A stretch of 64,000 nucleotides of DNA from Phycisphaera sp. (GCA_028285385.1 JANQPR010000071.1:1-64000); one strand, 5' to 3'; shown: positions 40,235-48,080, numbered from the stretch's first letter. Program-made: numbers and translations. The notes: generated from the sequence alone by a model not told the origin.

Positions 40235-40540
40235 ATGACTGACCAATCGCACACTTGCCCGATGACTGCGTCCAACGTTATCGAGACCTACTTTCTTGAG
40301 CATCGCGGCAAACTTCTCGATATCGCCGCATTCCTTGATCGGGTCGACCGTGCTTCCGGCGCTCCGGATGCGAAGGGTGACTTCCTCATTAAGGCATTAC
40401 ACGAGGGGCTTCGGTTGGTTGCGAGCGATGAGCCTGGTCGGGCCCGGCGGTTACTGGAGTCACTTTCAGATCCGACAAATGAGCCAATCCCTGCTGCCCA
40501 CACCAAGTCTGCCAGCGGCGCGTACGACGAGAAGAGTTGA
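40235..40540 (+). CDS. Conserved-looking 101-residue protein, partner of the TatD-like hydrolase
   Basis: ATG 40235 lies six bases after AGGAG; the ATG at 40229 abuts that site and is less likely. The protein is helical (IETYFLEHRGKLLDIAAFLD, KALHEGLRLVASD), with a short Cys-containing N terminus and a polar tail. I do not recognise a family. Its TGA overlaps the ATG of the next gene (TGATG), so the two are translationally coupled and probably work together. Confidence 0.7.
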   Translation: MTDQSHTCPMTASNVIETYFLEHRGKLLDIAAFLDRVDRASGAPDAKGDFLIKALHEGLRLVASDEPGRARRLLESLSDPTNEPIPAAHTKSASGAYDEKS

Positions 40541-41346
40541 TGCATTACATCGAACCGCACATCCACATGATCAGCCGTACCACCGACGATTACCATCGCA
40601 TGGCGATGGCCGGTTGTGTGGCGTGCACGGAGCCGGCGTTCTGGGCGGGGTACGATCGACCACACCCTGAGGCGTTCGCGGACTATTTCGAGCACCTGAC
40701 CAGCTTCGAACGCGGCCGCGCCGCCCGATTCAGCATCGCCCACCACTGTTGGCTGTGCATCAACCCGAAGGAAGCGGAGGACGTCGCCTTTTCCCGCGAG
40801 GTGATTCAGATCGTTCGCCAGTTCATCGATCGACCTGGCGTAGTCGGCATCGGCGAGATCGGGTTCAACAAGAACTCTCGAAACGAACTGACCATCCTCG
40901 AAGAACAGGTCGCGCTCGCTGTCGAGTTGAATCAACTGATCCTTGTGCACACGCCTCACATGGAGGACAAGCTCAAGGGAACGCGGCTGACGCTGGACGT
41001 ACTGGATGCGCACGGTGTTTCGCCAGACCGTGCGATGATCGATCACATGGAAGAGCATACGACTCGCCTTGTGCGCGATCGCGGTTATTGGGTGGGCATG
41101 ACGATCTATCCGGATACGAAGTTCACCCCACAGCGCGCCGTAGACACCATCGAGACCCTTGCCGGCGATCGCCTCTGGATTAACTCTTCAGCTGACTGGG
41201 CCTACTCCGATCCGCTCTTGCTACCGCAAACACGCTTCGAGATGCAGCGGCGCGGTCACACCGAGGCGATGATTCAGAAGGTGCTCTACGATAATCCGCT
41301 TCAGTTCCTCTCGCAGAGCGGTAAGTTCAAAGTAACCGTAACCTAG
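40540..41346 (+). CDS. TatD-like metal-dependent hydrolase (EboC-like)
   Basis: 268 residues starting at ATG 40540. A TIM-barrel amidohydrolase fold with the metal motif H-x-H at His7/His9 (EPHIHM), Glu in GIGEIGFNK, His in LILVHTPHMEDKL, His in MIDHMEEHT and Asp in NSSADWAYSDP. These correspond to the five ligands of the TatD superfamily. The long conserved stretch SRTTDDYHRMAMAG and EPAFWAGYDR is characteristic of the EboC-like branch rather than of DNase TatD. The substrate is unknown. The gene is coupled to the small upstream gene and lies inside the zinc island, but on the strand opposite the main operon. Confidence 0.8.
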   Translation: MHYIEPHIHMISRTTDDYHRMAMAGCVACTEPAFWAGYDRPHPEAFADYFEHLTSFERGRAARFSIAHHCWLCINPKEAEDVAFSREVIQIVRQFIDRPGVVGIGEIGFNKNSRNELTILEEQVALAVELNQLILVHTPHMEDKLKGTRLTLDVLDAHGVSPDRAMIDHMEEHTTRLVRDRGYWVGMTIYPDTKFTPQRAVDTIETLAGDRLWINSSADWAYSDPLLLPQTRFEMQRRGHTEAMIQKVLYDNPLQFLSQSGKFKVTVT

Positions 41347-41753
41347 ACATCTGACAAGCCGAAATCAACGAACGCAAACTAACGAACTGATCTGCGTCAT
41401 TTGGAATAGGCGTCAACGGCGTCAACGGCGTCAACGGCGGAGCCGCGGCAACGCCGAAGGGTCAAGGGAGAGCGGGCCGCGCTGCAGAGTGTGCCGCTGG
41501 GTATGTTCAAGCAGATCGGGTCGGTCGAGGCGATTAGCAAACGACTGCTCGGATGGCGATCAAACCACCCTCGATTCTCTCAAAACGACTAGCCCAATGA
41601 GCCCAAGGGGATCACTTGCCTTTCAAAATCTCACCCTGTCAACTTGGACCAGACTAACTCTTCAAGCGGACCTGTTTCCGTAACCTCGACCAGCGGTCAA
41701 CTTCGTAGCGATGTTCGAAGTCGCGATGATCCAGCGACAGTTCAAAAATCCAC
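41347..41753. other. Gene-free stretch with a short tandem repeat
   Basis: About 400 bases between the hydrolase and the last gene of the minus-strand operon. It holds three 9-bp tandem units at 41409-41435. A plus-strand frame near 41480-41591 reads QSVPLGMFKQIGSVEAISKR without a start, which could be a gene-end relic. Confidence 0.45.
41409..41435 (+). repeat. Three tandem copies of a 9-bp unit
   Basis: GGCGTCAAC occurs three times in a row without change, followed by GGCGG. Confidence 0.9.
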
Positions 41754-42176
41754 TTACGGGGCATGGCCTGGTGGGGAGAAAAGGTCAGCGTCTTTCGGAT
41801 CTGCGGCGGATGACTCAGGCATTGTCGAAGAGTGGTGCTCGACAATCATCCATCGCTTGCCGTGCCGGCGGTAGACAAAGGTGAACCTAGCTTGCACCCT
41901 AGTGCCTTCCTTAAAGGCAAAGGTGTATACACCGGAGTTGATCGCGGTCTCGCCAAAGGCCCTGATGTTCGCCTCGTCGATCTTTCCCATCGGTCCCTTT
42001 GCCAAGAAACCAACGAAATAATCTTCGATCTCTTCGTGGCTGTGCCGCACTTGGTCGGACATAGTCGGCAGCAAGACGCCACTGTCGTCATAAAGGGCCG
42101 TGACTTTCTTAGGGTCTCCGGTCTGCAGCGCCTGATTCCATTCGTCGAATTGTTCAGCGATATCGTTCTCGATCAT
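41754..42176 (-). CDS. SgcJ/EcaC-type protein resembling iota-class carbonic anhydrase
   Basis: 140 residues, no signal peptide, cystatin/NTF2-like alpha+beta fold (DEWNQALQTGDPKKVTALY; SGVYTFAFKEGTRVQARFTF; RRHGKRWMIVEHHSSTMPE). The HHSSxMPE block at 114-121 is the signature that links bacterial proteins labelled SgcJ/EcaC oxidoreductase to iota carbonic anhydrases, which hydrate CO2 and in studied examples can work without zinc. It is the last gene of the minus-strand run, 65 bp after the COG0523 gene. In a zinc-limitation operon, a metal-independent carbonic anhydrase would replace zinc-dependent ones. The enzyme assignment is an inference from the motif; other NTF2-like functions remain possible. 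Confidence 0.72.
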   Translation of the reverse strand: MIENDIAEQFDEWNQALQTGDPKKVTALYDDSGVLLPTMSDQVRHSHEEIEDYFVGFLAKGPMGKIDEANIRAFGETAINSGVYTFAFKEGTRVQARFTFVYRRHGKRWMIVEHHSSTMPESSAADPKDADLFSPPGHAP

Positions 42177-42241
42177 TTGCTTCTTCTACTCAACATTGTG
42201 ACTAGTTTGTGGGAAGCAATGAGCTGTCGTCCACGACGGAT

Positions 42242-43297
42242 CTAGTTAACGTTCAGCGAGTCGGCGATCTCCTGCCAGTTCAGTGGCCGGTCGATTTCCA
42301 TGAGCATCTGCGCTTGGTCTACGACACCGGGTTTCGTGATCCATTCCATCCGGTTGTCGCGGCGGTGCGCGGAGTGGCGGAACGATATCTCGCCGTTGGC
42401 GATCTCGAGAGACTGCCAGCCGGCCGAGGTGTGAAAGACGCCCTTGAGGCGGAGCACTTCATTGCCGGCGATGCCCTGCTGACAGACGCGCATGAGGTTC
42501 ACGAGCAGCACTTCTTCCTCGAAGCACCGCTCGGCCTCGAGGATAAAGCCGCCGGGGTGGATCGAGGGATCGTGGTGGTGGTGATGATCGTCATCGTGAC
42601 CGTGGTGGTGGCTATGATCAACGTGGTCGTTGTGACGGTGGTCTGTCGGCGATGTGTCCAGCGTTTCGTTTGCTTCCGGCGAGGCGGCGGGAAGGTCGAA
42701 GAGTTCGGCGGGGAGTTGGCCGTGCGTTGTGGTAACGACGCAGAGCTTCGGCGGATCAAGTTGGTCGGCCCACAGTTTCGCGCGATCGATCTTGGACGTA
42801 TCGGTTTGGTCGCAGCGGTTGAAGACCAGAATGTCGGCAGCTTCGCAGAACATGTGGAAAAACGGCATCCGCGCAAACATCTCCTCGTCGAACTCTGGGG
42901 CGCCGAGCAGGACGATAGCGGGGTGCAGGAGGATGTTGAGTTCGTCCTGGAGACTACGGAGCAGGTCGATCACCTGCGCCGGCGAAGCCATGCCGCTGGG
43001 CTCGATGATCAGCCGATCCAGCGCCTGCTCGGAAATTAAACGCCGGATGCACCCGGGAAGTTCTGCAAGCATGGTGCAGCAGATGCACCCCCCGGGCACG
43101 TTCAGGACTTGGGTCCCCGGGGCTTCGGCCTGCAGCGTGGTGCTGTCGAGGCCGACGGGGCCGAAGTCATTTACAAGCACGCCGACTCGCTGGTGGGAGG
43201 CGTGCTCGCGGAGATAGCTGAGGATTGCCGATGTCTTGCCGACACCCAACGGGCCGGCGACGATGTGGCAGGGGATAGATGAGCTGTCTGGTGTCAA
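42242..43297 (-). CDS. COG0523 (CobW-like) GTPase with His-rich loop
   Basis: 351 residues. A G3E-family GTPase thought to be a metallochaperone. P-loop GPLGVGKT at 15-22 (Pro and Val differ from the usual GFLGAGKT), switch region NDFGPVGLD, metal motif CxCC at Cys71, Cys73, Cys74 (GGCICCTML), Walker-B-like IIEPSGMASP, and guanine motif FNRCDQTD (N-R-x-D). A loop at about 220-247 is almost all His and Asp (HNDHVDHSHHHGHDDDHHHHHD), a metal store or transfer site. The C-terminal CobW_C domain (VLRLKGVFHTSAGWQSLEIA) is intact. It precedes the iota-CA-like gene in the operon and is the second COG0523 protein here. Confidence 0.92.
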   Translation of the reverse strand: MTPDSSSIPCHIVAGPLGVGKTSAILSYLREHASHQRVGVLVNDFGPVGLDSTTLQAEAPGTQVLNVPGGCICCTMLAELPGCIRRLISEQALDRLIIEPSGMASPAQVIDLLRSLQDELNILLHPAIVLLGAPEFDEEMFARMPFFHMFCEAADILVFNRCDQTDTSKIDRAKLWADQLDPPKLCVVTTTHGQLPAELFDLPAASPEANETLDTSPTDHRHNDHVDHSHHHGHDDDHHHHHDPSIHPGGFILEAERCFEEEVLLVNLMRVCQQGIAGNEVLRLKGVFHTSAGWQSLEIANGEISFRHSAHRRDNRMEWITKPGVVDQAQMLMEIDRPLNWQEIADSLNVN

Positions 43298-43388
43298 TTG
43301 TGTTCCTGTCTAGCCGATTGATTACCAAATCGGGCAGCTAACGCAACTCGTATGGAGCGCCGTTGGCGCCGAGCAGGCCATGTCCACA

Positions 43389-43598
43389 TCAAGAAGCTTC
43401 CGCGAGTTCGAGCACGACGTTGCTGATATGTGTGACGAATGCCCGATTGTCCGACGGGTCTTGAATCAACACGTACCCACTGCTGACGCAGTACTCCACC
43501 GAAGCATTGCCGACTTCTGACCGAGGCTCGATGATCGTCGCCTTGGCAACCGACTTCTGGACGGTCGTCGCAAAGTGCTGAAGCGATTCCTGAGGCAT
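43389..43598 (-). CDS. Small protein of unknown function, 69 aa
   Basis: ATG 43598 follows GAAAGGTAATGCC. The sequence starts PQESLQHFATTVQKSVAKAT and ends in a strand-like segment (YVLIQDPSDNRAFVTHISNVV). I do not recognise it. Position between hisI and the COG0523 gene, with the same orientation, suggests it belongs to the operon. Confidence 0.55.
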   Translation of the reverse strand: MPQESLQHFATTVQKSVAKATIIEPRSEVGNASVEYCVSSGYVLIQDPSDNRAFVTHISNVVLELAEAS

Positions 43599-43612
43599 GG
43601 CATTACCTTTCG

Positions 43613-43690
43613 TTAGTTGATGAGCGTAAACAAGTGAACACCCCTTGCCACAGCAGCTAAGAGGTAATGATTGGGGCGCGCGATCTTCAT
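43613..43690 (-). CDS. Possible 25-residue peptide
   Basis: ATG 43690 follows GAAAGAACAGAAC. The peptide is MKIARPNHYLLAAVARGVHL then FTLIN, stopping 14 bases before the next ATG. It could be a leader peptide or chance. Confidence 0.25.
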   Translation of the reverse strand: MKIARPNHYLLAAVARGVHLFTLIN

Positions 43691-43716
43691 GTTCTGTTCT
43701 TTCTTGATCGAGGCGG

Positions 43717-44187
43717 TCAGAGCTGGGTCGGATTGGGAGCGTCGCCGTAGACCGCCTTGGGGTCGAATACCTTCTGTGTCTCCGTGAACTCCAGTTGCTG
43801 GCCTGCCTGGTTGCCAACGGGCACGGCCCGGTAGAAACAGGAGCGATAGCCCACATGGCAACTAGCCCCTCCCTGGACATCCACGCGCAGCCAGACGCAG
43901 TCCTGGTCGTCATCAATCCGCATCTCACGGACGCGCTGTACGAGGCCGCTCGTCGCGCCCTTGTGCCAAAGACACCTTCGGCTGCGACTCCAATACACCG
44001 CCTCGCCTAGCTGGATCGTCTGCGTGAGCGCCTCGATGTTCATGTAGGCATGCATGAGCACTTCGCCGGATGCGTAGTCCGTCGTGACCACGGGGATCAG
44101 CCCGTGCTCGTCGAACTTGGGCGCCAGCTCGACGCCTTCCTCTACCTGCTCGATGGTCTGTCTTCGCGAAAACGGTGAAACACTCAT
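43717..44187 (-). CDS. hisI: Phosphoribosyl-AMP cyclohydrolase, stand-alone, altered zinc ligand
   Basis: 156 residues from ATG 44187 (GAGGGAAG upstream). Third step of histidine synthesis: opens the purine ring of PR-AMP. Seen: [20 protein letters not shown], the [19 protein letters not shown] block, R-I-D-D-D-Q-D at 90-96, and [15 protein letters not shown]. The family normally has D-C-D-x-D with the Cys as one of three zinc ligands; here that position (93) is Asp, while Cys110 and Cys117 remain. A Cys at 97 is close by. It lies inside the Zur-headed gene run and is probably the zinc-sparing HisI2 type; a standard copy should exist elsewhere. Confidence 0.9.
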   Translation of the reverse strand: MSVSPFSRRQTIEQVEEGVELAPKFDEHGLIPVVTTDYASGEVLMHAYMNIEALTQTIQLGEAVYWSRSRRCLWHKGATSGLVQRVREMRIDDDQDCVWLRVDVQGGASCHVGYRSCFYRAVPVGNQAGQQLEFTETQKVFDPKAVYGDAPNPTQL

Positions 44188-44245
44188 TGGCAAACTTCCC
44201 TCGTTATGTGTCACGGATTGATTGCCCTATCGCGGCGAGGCATGG

Positions 44246-44545
44246 TTATTCGTCTCCCGCACCGATGACGTTCGGCCCTTTGCCTGCTCGCTTTTCGTAG
44301 TAGCCGTCGCCCGCCTTGACGTATTTGGCCATGCCTTGCGCTTCGAGGTTTTTGTCGGACAGTTGCTGCCTGGCTCCGGCTTCAGACCACTGCCCCGCAA
44401 TGTGGGGCGGCTGAATCACCCGGCGTACCGGCTGGCCCGTGGTGGGATGAGTCGTCAGCGGCGCATCGGACATCTTCTGCATCACCTCGAACACCTGGCC
44501 GGCCTCGCCGTTGGCCAACACGACCTCGTACACATAGATGGGCAT
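44246..44545 (-). CDS. FmdB-like protein that has lost every zinc-ribbon cysteine
   Basis: 99 residues from ATG 44545, which overlaps the previous stop (TGATG). It keeps the FmdB/zinc-ribbon framework: MPIYVYE start, VFEVMQKMSDAPLT, then G-Q-P-V-R-R-V-I-Q-P-P. Where the family has two C-x-x-C pairs it has Y-E-V-V-L-A-N-G and H-P-T-T-G, and the whole protein contains no Cys. The C-terminal half (KNLEAQGMAKYVKAGDGYYEK) is a polar tail seen in FmdB relatives. By analogy to zinc-free ribosomal or DksA paralogs it may replace a zinc-ribbon protein when zinc is scarce. The partner and function of FmdB itself are not known. Confidence 0.78.
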   Translation of the reverse strand: MPIYVYEVVLANGEAGQVFEVMQKMSDAPLTTHPTTGQPVRRVIQPPHIAGQWSEAGARQQLSDKNLEAQGMAKYVKAGDGYYEKRAGKGPNVIGAGDE

Positions 44546-44904
44546 CACCTTGGCTCCGAAGCTGTATCCGGCGAAACGCCGAAACGATTCAGGGGGGCAG
44601 CGGCGGGCCGTCGTCGGTAGGCGACGACGCCCACGGTGAGTCCAACGGCAGCCGAGAGCAGCCCCCGCAGGCAGGCCATGATCACCCCGCCGCAGCACGG
44701 GCAAGGCGTGAAGATCAAGGCAGAGATCAGGCCACCGCCCAGGCCCTTGGAGGTTGCCCGCCCCAGGCGTGAGGACAGCCAGAAGATTCGATGGTCGTTC
44801 TTATGGCCGCGGCTATCCGCGTGGCCATGATGACTGCCGTGGCAGTCACACGCCGAGTCACAGGCGGTAAGTGCCTGATCCGCCGCTATAGATGCTGTGG
44901 TCAT
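44545..44904 (-). CDS. His/Cys-rich small membrane protein
   Basis: 119 residues from ATG 44904 (GGAGACAGTTGAG upstream). The N terminus has a dense metal-binding stretch at 15-38 (CDSACDCHGSHHGHADSRGH). One or two hydrophobic helices at 53-95 enclose a CPCCGG motif. The tail is Arg-rich and then polar. No family is recognised. It overlaps its upstream gene by 4 bp and its downstream gene by 1 bp, so all three are translationally coupled. Possible roles are metal transfer at the membrane or a transporter subunit; this is an inference from residue content only. Confidence 0.72.
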   Translation of the reverse strand: MTTASIAADQALTACDSACDCHGSHHGHADSRGHKNDHRIFWLSSRLGRATSKGLGGGLISALIFTPCPCCGGVIMACLRGLLSAAVGLTVGVVAYRRRPAAAPLNRFGVSPDTASEPR

Positions 44905-45134
44905 CTCAACTGTCTCCGGCGGAGCAAGGCTACGGCGATGTTGGCAATCAACCACGCCGGCGCGGCAGACAGCTGCAAGTAGTCTCCGATGAAACTGATC
45001 CGGTAGGCGAAAACGCTTGTGATCCAGCGAAGGCTGGCCGCGGTCTGGCCAAGCCACTCGATCGGCAGCATCTTGGCCAGCCAAGCCGGTATCGGATCCA
45101 TGGCAATGGAACGATCGACCTCATTGGTCAACAC
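44901..45134 (-). CDS. Small membrane protein
   Basis: About 77 residues. The start codon is ambiguous: GTG 45134 (or TTG 45131) lies just after GAGGAG, inside the last codons of the flavoprotein gene; an internal ATG also exists. Amphipathic N terminus (PIPAWLAKMLPIEWLGQT), then a hydrophobic segment (SAAPAWLIANIAVALL) and a basic end (RRRQLR). No family is recognised. The 4-bp overlap with the His/Cys-rich gene suggests the two proteins form a unit. Confidence 0.6.
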   Translation of the reverse strand: MLTNEVDRSIAMDPIPAWLAKMLPIEWLGQTAASLRWITSVFAYRISFIGDYLQLSAAPAWLIANIAVALLRRRQLR

Positions 45135-46270
45135 ACACACTCCTCTCCGCAGCAGGACAGGTCGTCGAGGTACATGCCCCAGTTACGGTAATGCTCTAAG
45201 CGTTCAGCAGGCAGGCCGAGGGACGTGGCGATCGCTTTGGCAACTACGGCGAAACGCTGCCGGTACTTGTAGATAAAACAGAACACATGATCGCCATGCC
45301 GAACGGCGGGCCCACACAGAAACAAGCCCGGTACCAGCGTCGACTCGTCATTGTCGTTCAACAGCGGAAACCCATCCTGGCGTCTTTCGAACAAGTCTGC
45401 GACCAACCTGTGGCTGCCTTCAAACCCGCCCGCCAAGAGTGGCGGGATGTCGGTGTGAAACCAGCGGCCGTCGGACGTGGTGACTTCGTACCTGTCATCA
45501 ATATGCATGACCGAGGCTATCAGCGCGTTGGAGAACATCTCCACGTATCGTTCGAACCACTCCTCTTTCATGCGCTCGAGTGAATACGTTGATAACGCGG
45601 CGCTGGGGTCGGAACTCTCTTCCTGCCACGGACACCCTCTATCAAACAGGCGGACTCGTCTGTCTTGATACGCAAGGTGATAAGCCGCGTCGACACCGCT
45701 CTCGCAACCGCCAATGATGACGAACTCGTCTCCTTCGAGCTGTTGATAGCTGCCGATCGTCGCGGTGTGCCGACAGAGCTCGCTGCCGACGAAGCCGTTG
45801 AGGCGGGGGTACTGAAATTCGCCACCCGCCCAGATCACGTGCTTGGCACGCAGTGTTTCTTCGGCGGTGTCGATCAGGAAGTCTTCCCCGTGTTTCGTGA
45901 TGCGTAGGACGCTGGCCCTCTCACGGATAGGCAGATTAAAGAACGCCGCGACGCCCCGCAGGTGTGCCGCGTAGTCTCTACCTGTGGGGTGCTCGACCTT
46001 GAGGCTGAAAGCGGGTGAAACACCGATCGCAATCGAGTTCAGATCGAGCATCCCGATCGAGTTGGTTGCGAAAGACGGGGTGATAAACCGAGTCTCCTTC
46101 GGCCAAGCGGCAAACGATGACCCGACCGTGCGCCGTTCTAGCACGACGGAGTTTTCGACGCCCGCGTCTTTGAGTGCGATCGCCACCCCCACGCCCGCGG
46201 CGCCACCTCCGACGACGACGGCATCGAAAGACTCCGCAGGTCCTGATGTCGTCGCCAGACGTTTGATCAT
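45128..46270 (-). CDS. FAD/NAD(P)-dependent oxidoreductase with Cys-rich tail
   Basis: 380 residues from ATG 46270. FAD-binding GxGxxG is in VVVGGGAAGVG (about 19-29); a second dinucleotide site is in VIIGGCESGVDAAYH; an IWAGGEFQYPRLNGF block and the final LFLCGPAVRHGDHVFCFIYK are like flavin monooxygenases/thioredoxin-reductase-like proteins of the COG2072 type. The C terminus is LDDLSCCGEECVC, with five Cys in nine residues, probably a metal- or redox-active tail. Such flavoproteins occur beside COG0523 GTPases in other bacteria. Role unknown; metal reduction or Cys-tail redox transfer are possibilities. The small membrane gene starts inside its 3' end. Confidence 0.8.
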   Translation of the reverse strand: MIKRLATTSGPAESFDAVVVGGGAAGVGVAIALKDAGVENSVVLERRTVGSSFAAWPKETRFITPSFATNSIGMLDLNSIAIGVSPAFSLKVEHPTGRDYAAHLRGVAAFFNLPIRERASVLRITKHGEDFLIDTAEETLRAKHVIWAGGEFQYPRLNGFVGSELCRHTATIGSYQQLEGDEFVIIGGCESGVDAAYHLAYQDRRVRLFDRGCPWQEESSDPSAALSTYSLERMKEEWFERYVEMFSNALIASVMHIDDRYEVTTSDGRWFHTDIPPLLAGGFEGSHRLVADLFERRQDGFPLLNDNDESTLVPGLFLCGPAVRHGDHVFCFIYKYRQRFAVVAKAIATSLGLPAERLEHYRNWGMYLDDLSCCGEECVC

Positions 46271-46298
46271 GGATCTGATGCGTTCCACGCGTTTGCCA

Positions 46299-46793
46299 CT
46301 AGTGCCTGTGGTCTTCAACCCATACGTGCTCGATGCCGTGGATAGCGTCACGCAGTCTGGCCGCGGCGGCGACATCGGTCGTCTGTTTGGACTTCATCGC
46401 CGCGACCAACAGCTCGTGATGTAGCGCGAGGGTATTGAGATAGGTCTCATACCCTTCCGCCCCTTTCGCGACGGGCTTGAGCTTCTGTGTGAGGAAGTAC
46501 TCGCTCGTCACGGCGATCACACGTGACGCGTGTTCTTCTTTGGCATGCGTCCATCGCACGAACTGCTGCTGGCTCTGCGCGTCGTCCTCGCCCGCCAACT
46601 CGTTCATCCGCTTCATGGCCTTGTCGATAGTGGTCGCATCTTCGTAGAGGGCCTTGATCCGGGCGTCCTCATCGAAGATGCCGCAAGGCACCTGGCAGTG
46701 CGCCTCGGTGATGGAGGCCGACTCATTGAGCAGGGCGACGCCGGCGGCGAGGGCGGAGAGAACCAGTGCGATGGTGGCGAGTGGCTTCAGCAT
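46299..46793 (-). CDS. sodN: Nickel superoxide dismutase (SodN)
   Basis: 164 residues from ATG 46793 (CGGAGCAAGC upstream). The nickel hook His32-Cys33-x-x-Pro-Cys37-Gly-x-x-Asp (HCQVPCGIFDED) is intact. The rest is the expected four-helix bundle (LYEDATTIDKAMKRMNEL, FVRWTHAKEEHASRVIAV, YETYLNTLALHHELLVAAMK). In known NiSODs a leader is cut so that His becomes residue 1. Here the leader is a hydrophobic signal-like segment (residues 5-22), implying export. NiSOD needs neither copper nor zinc, so it can replace Cu,Zn-SOD under zinc limitation. It lies between the ZigA-type GTPase and the flavoprotein. Confidence 0.9.
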   Translation of the reverse strand: MLKPLATIALVLSALAAGVALLNESASITEAHCQVPCGIFDEDARIKALYEDATTIDKAMKRMNELAGEDDAQSQQQFVRWTHAKEEHASRVIAVTSEYFLTQKLKPVAKGAEGYETYLNTLALHHELLVAAMKSKQTTDVAAAARLRDAIHGIEHVWVEDHRH

Positions 46794-46847
46794 GCTTGCT
46801 CCGTTTGGTTTGGTTTGGATTGCGGTGCTGCATAAAGGCATCGCCGA

Positions 46848-48080
46848 CTAACCGGCGTGCACTTCTTCGGGCATGTGCGGATCCCAACTCGGGATCGGAT
46901 CTTCGAACCGAGACCAGTGCTCGGGGCCGGCCGCCATCTCTTCATCCGTGATCAGTGCTGCGTCCAGGCCTGCCTCGATCTTCTTACGGTCCATCTCGAC
47001 ACCGATGAACACGATCTCCTGTCGACAGTCGCCGACTTCTTCATCCCAGAGTTCATCGATCCGCTTTCGGGTATCCGGATCATCTGGCCAGCGATCCTTG
47101 CCCACCGCCGCAAACCAATAACCCGCCCGATCCATCTGTAGCGACGAGCCGGCCTGAGACCACACCCCGCAGTACTGGGGCCGGGAGGCGATCCAGAGGT
47201 AACCCTTGGAACGGATCACGCCGTTCAAGCTGGATTCGGTCGCGTCTATCAATCGCTGGGGATGAAACGGTCGGCGACGGCGGTACACGAAGCTGCCGAT
47301 GCCATACTCCTCGGTCTCCGGGATGTGCTCGCCGTTGAGTTCCTTAATCCAGCCGGGCATCAACGACGCTTCATCTTCGTCGTAGAGACCCGTACCGACG
47401 ACCTGATTCAGGTCGATCCGGCCGCGAGACGTTCGCACGAGCCTAGCGTCCGGATTCATATGATGGAGGATGCCCTCCAGTCGTTCGATCTCTTCGGCCT
47501 TGACCAGGTCGCACTTGTTGATGACGATCACGTTGGCGAACTCGATCTGGTCTGTCAGCAAATCGACGATGGTGCGTTCGTCCTCTTCGCTCACGCCCAG
47601 ATCGCGATCGCGCAGACCCTGGTGACTGTCAAAGTCGCGGAGGAAGTTGGCGGCATCCACCACGGTGACCATCGTGTCGATGCTGGCGGTGTCGCTGAGT
47701 GATTGACCGTTTTCGTCGCGGAACGAGAACGTCGCCGCTACGGGCATGGGCTCGGCGATCCCGGTCGCTTCGATGAGCAGGTGGTCAAACCGGCCCTCCC
47801 TTGCCAGCCGATTGACTTCGATCATCAGGTCTTCCCGAAGCGTGCAGCAGATGCAGCCGTTGGTCATCTCGACCATCTTCTCTTCGGTGCGAGAGAGCTT
47901 CGCGCCGCCATCACGGACCAGTGAGGCGTCGATGTTGACTTCAGACATGTCATTGACGATGACCGCCACGCGCAATCCCTCGCGGTTGTTCAGGATGTGA
48001 TTGAGCACTGTGGTCTTTCCGGCTCCGAGGAAGCCGGAAAGGACGGTAACTGGCAGGCGTTTCGTGTTGGCGGTTGACAT
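46848..48080 (-). CDS. ZigA-type COG0523 GTPase (zinc metallochaperone)
   Basis: 410 residues from ATG 48080 (AGGGAACACTCA upstream). P-loop GFLGAGKT at 16-23, E-V-N-I-D switch region, metal motif at Cys76, Cys78, Cys79 ([11 protein letters not shown]), IEATGIAEP, and guanine motif VINKCDLV (N-K-x-D). The C-terminal domain has [11 protein letters not shown] and an S-K-G-Y-L-W-I-A block like ZigA/YciC proteins, unlike the shorter CobW protein at 42242. Expected role: GTP-dependent delivery of zinc to client enzymes when zinc is low. Second structural gene after the regulator, which supports Zur control. Confidence 0.93.
   Translation of the reverse strand: MSTANTKRLPVTVLSGFLGAGKTTVLNHILNNREGLRVAVIVNDMSEVNIDASLVRDGGAKLSRTEEKMVEMTNGCICCTLREDLMIEVNRLAREGRFDHLLIEATGIAEPMPVAATFSFRDENGQSLSDTASIDTMVTVVDAANFLRDFDSHQGLRDRDLGVSEEDERTIVDLLTDQIEFANVIVINKCDLVKAEEIERLEGILHHMNPDARLVRTSRGRIDLNQVVGTGLYDEDEASLMPGWIKELNGEHIPETEEYGIGSFVYRRRRPFHPQRLIDATESSLNGVIRSKGYLWIASRPQYCGVWSQAGSSLQMDRAGYWFAAVGKDRWPDDPDTRKRIDELWDEEVGDCRQEIVFIGVEMDRKKIEAGLDAALITDEEMAAGPEHWSRFEDPIPSWDPHMPEEVHAG

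Noticed and set aside
41409-41435. Tandem 9-bp units considered as a CRISPR or origin iteron array
   Set aside because: Units are directly adjacent without spacers and only three; no cas or replication gene nearby.
41480-41591. Frame reading QSVPLGMFKQIGSVEAISKR, considered as a transposase end
   Set aside because: No start and no firm similarity; too short to call.
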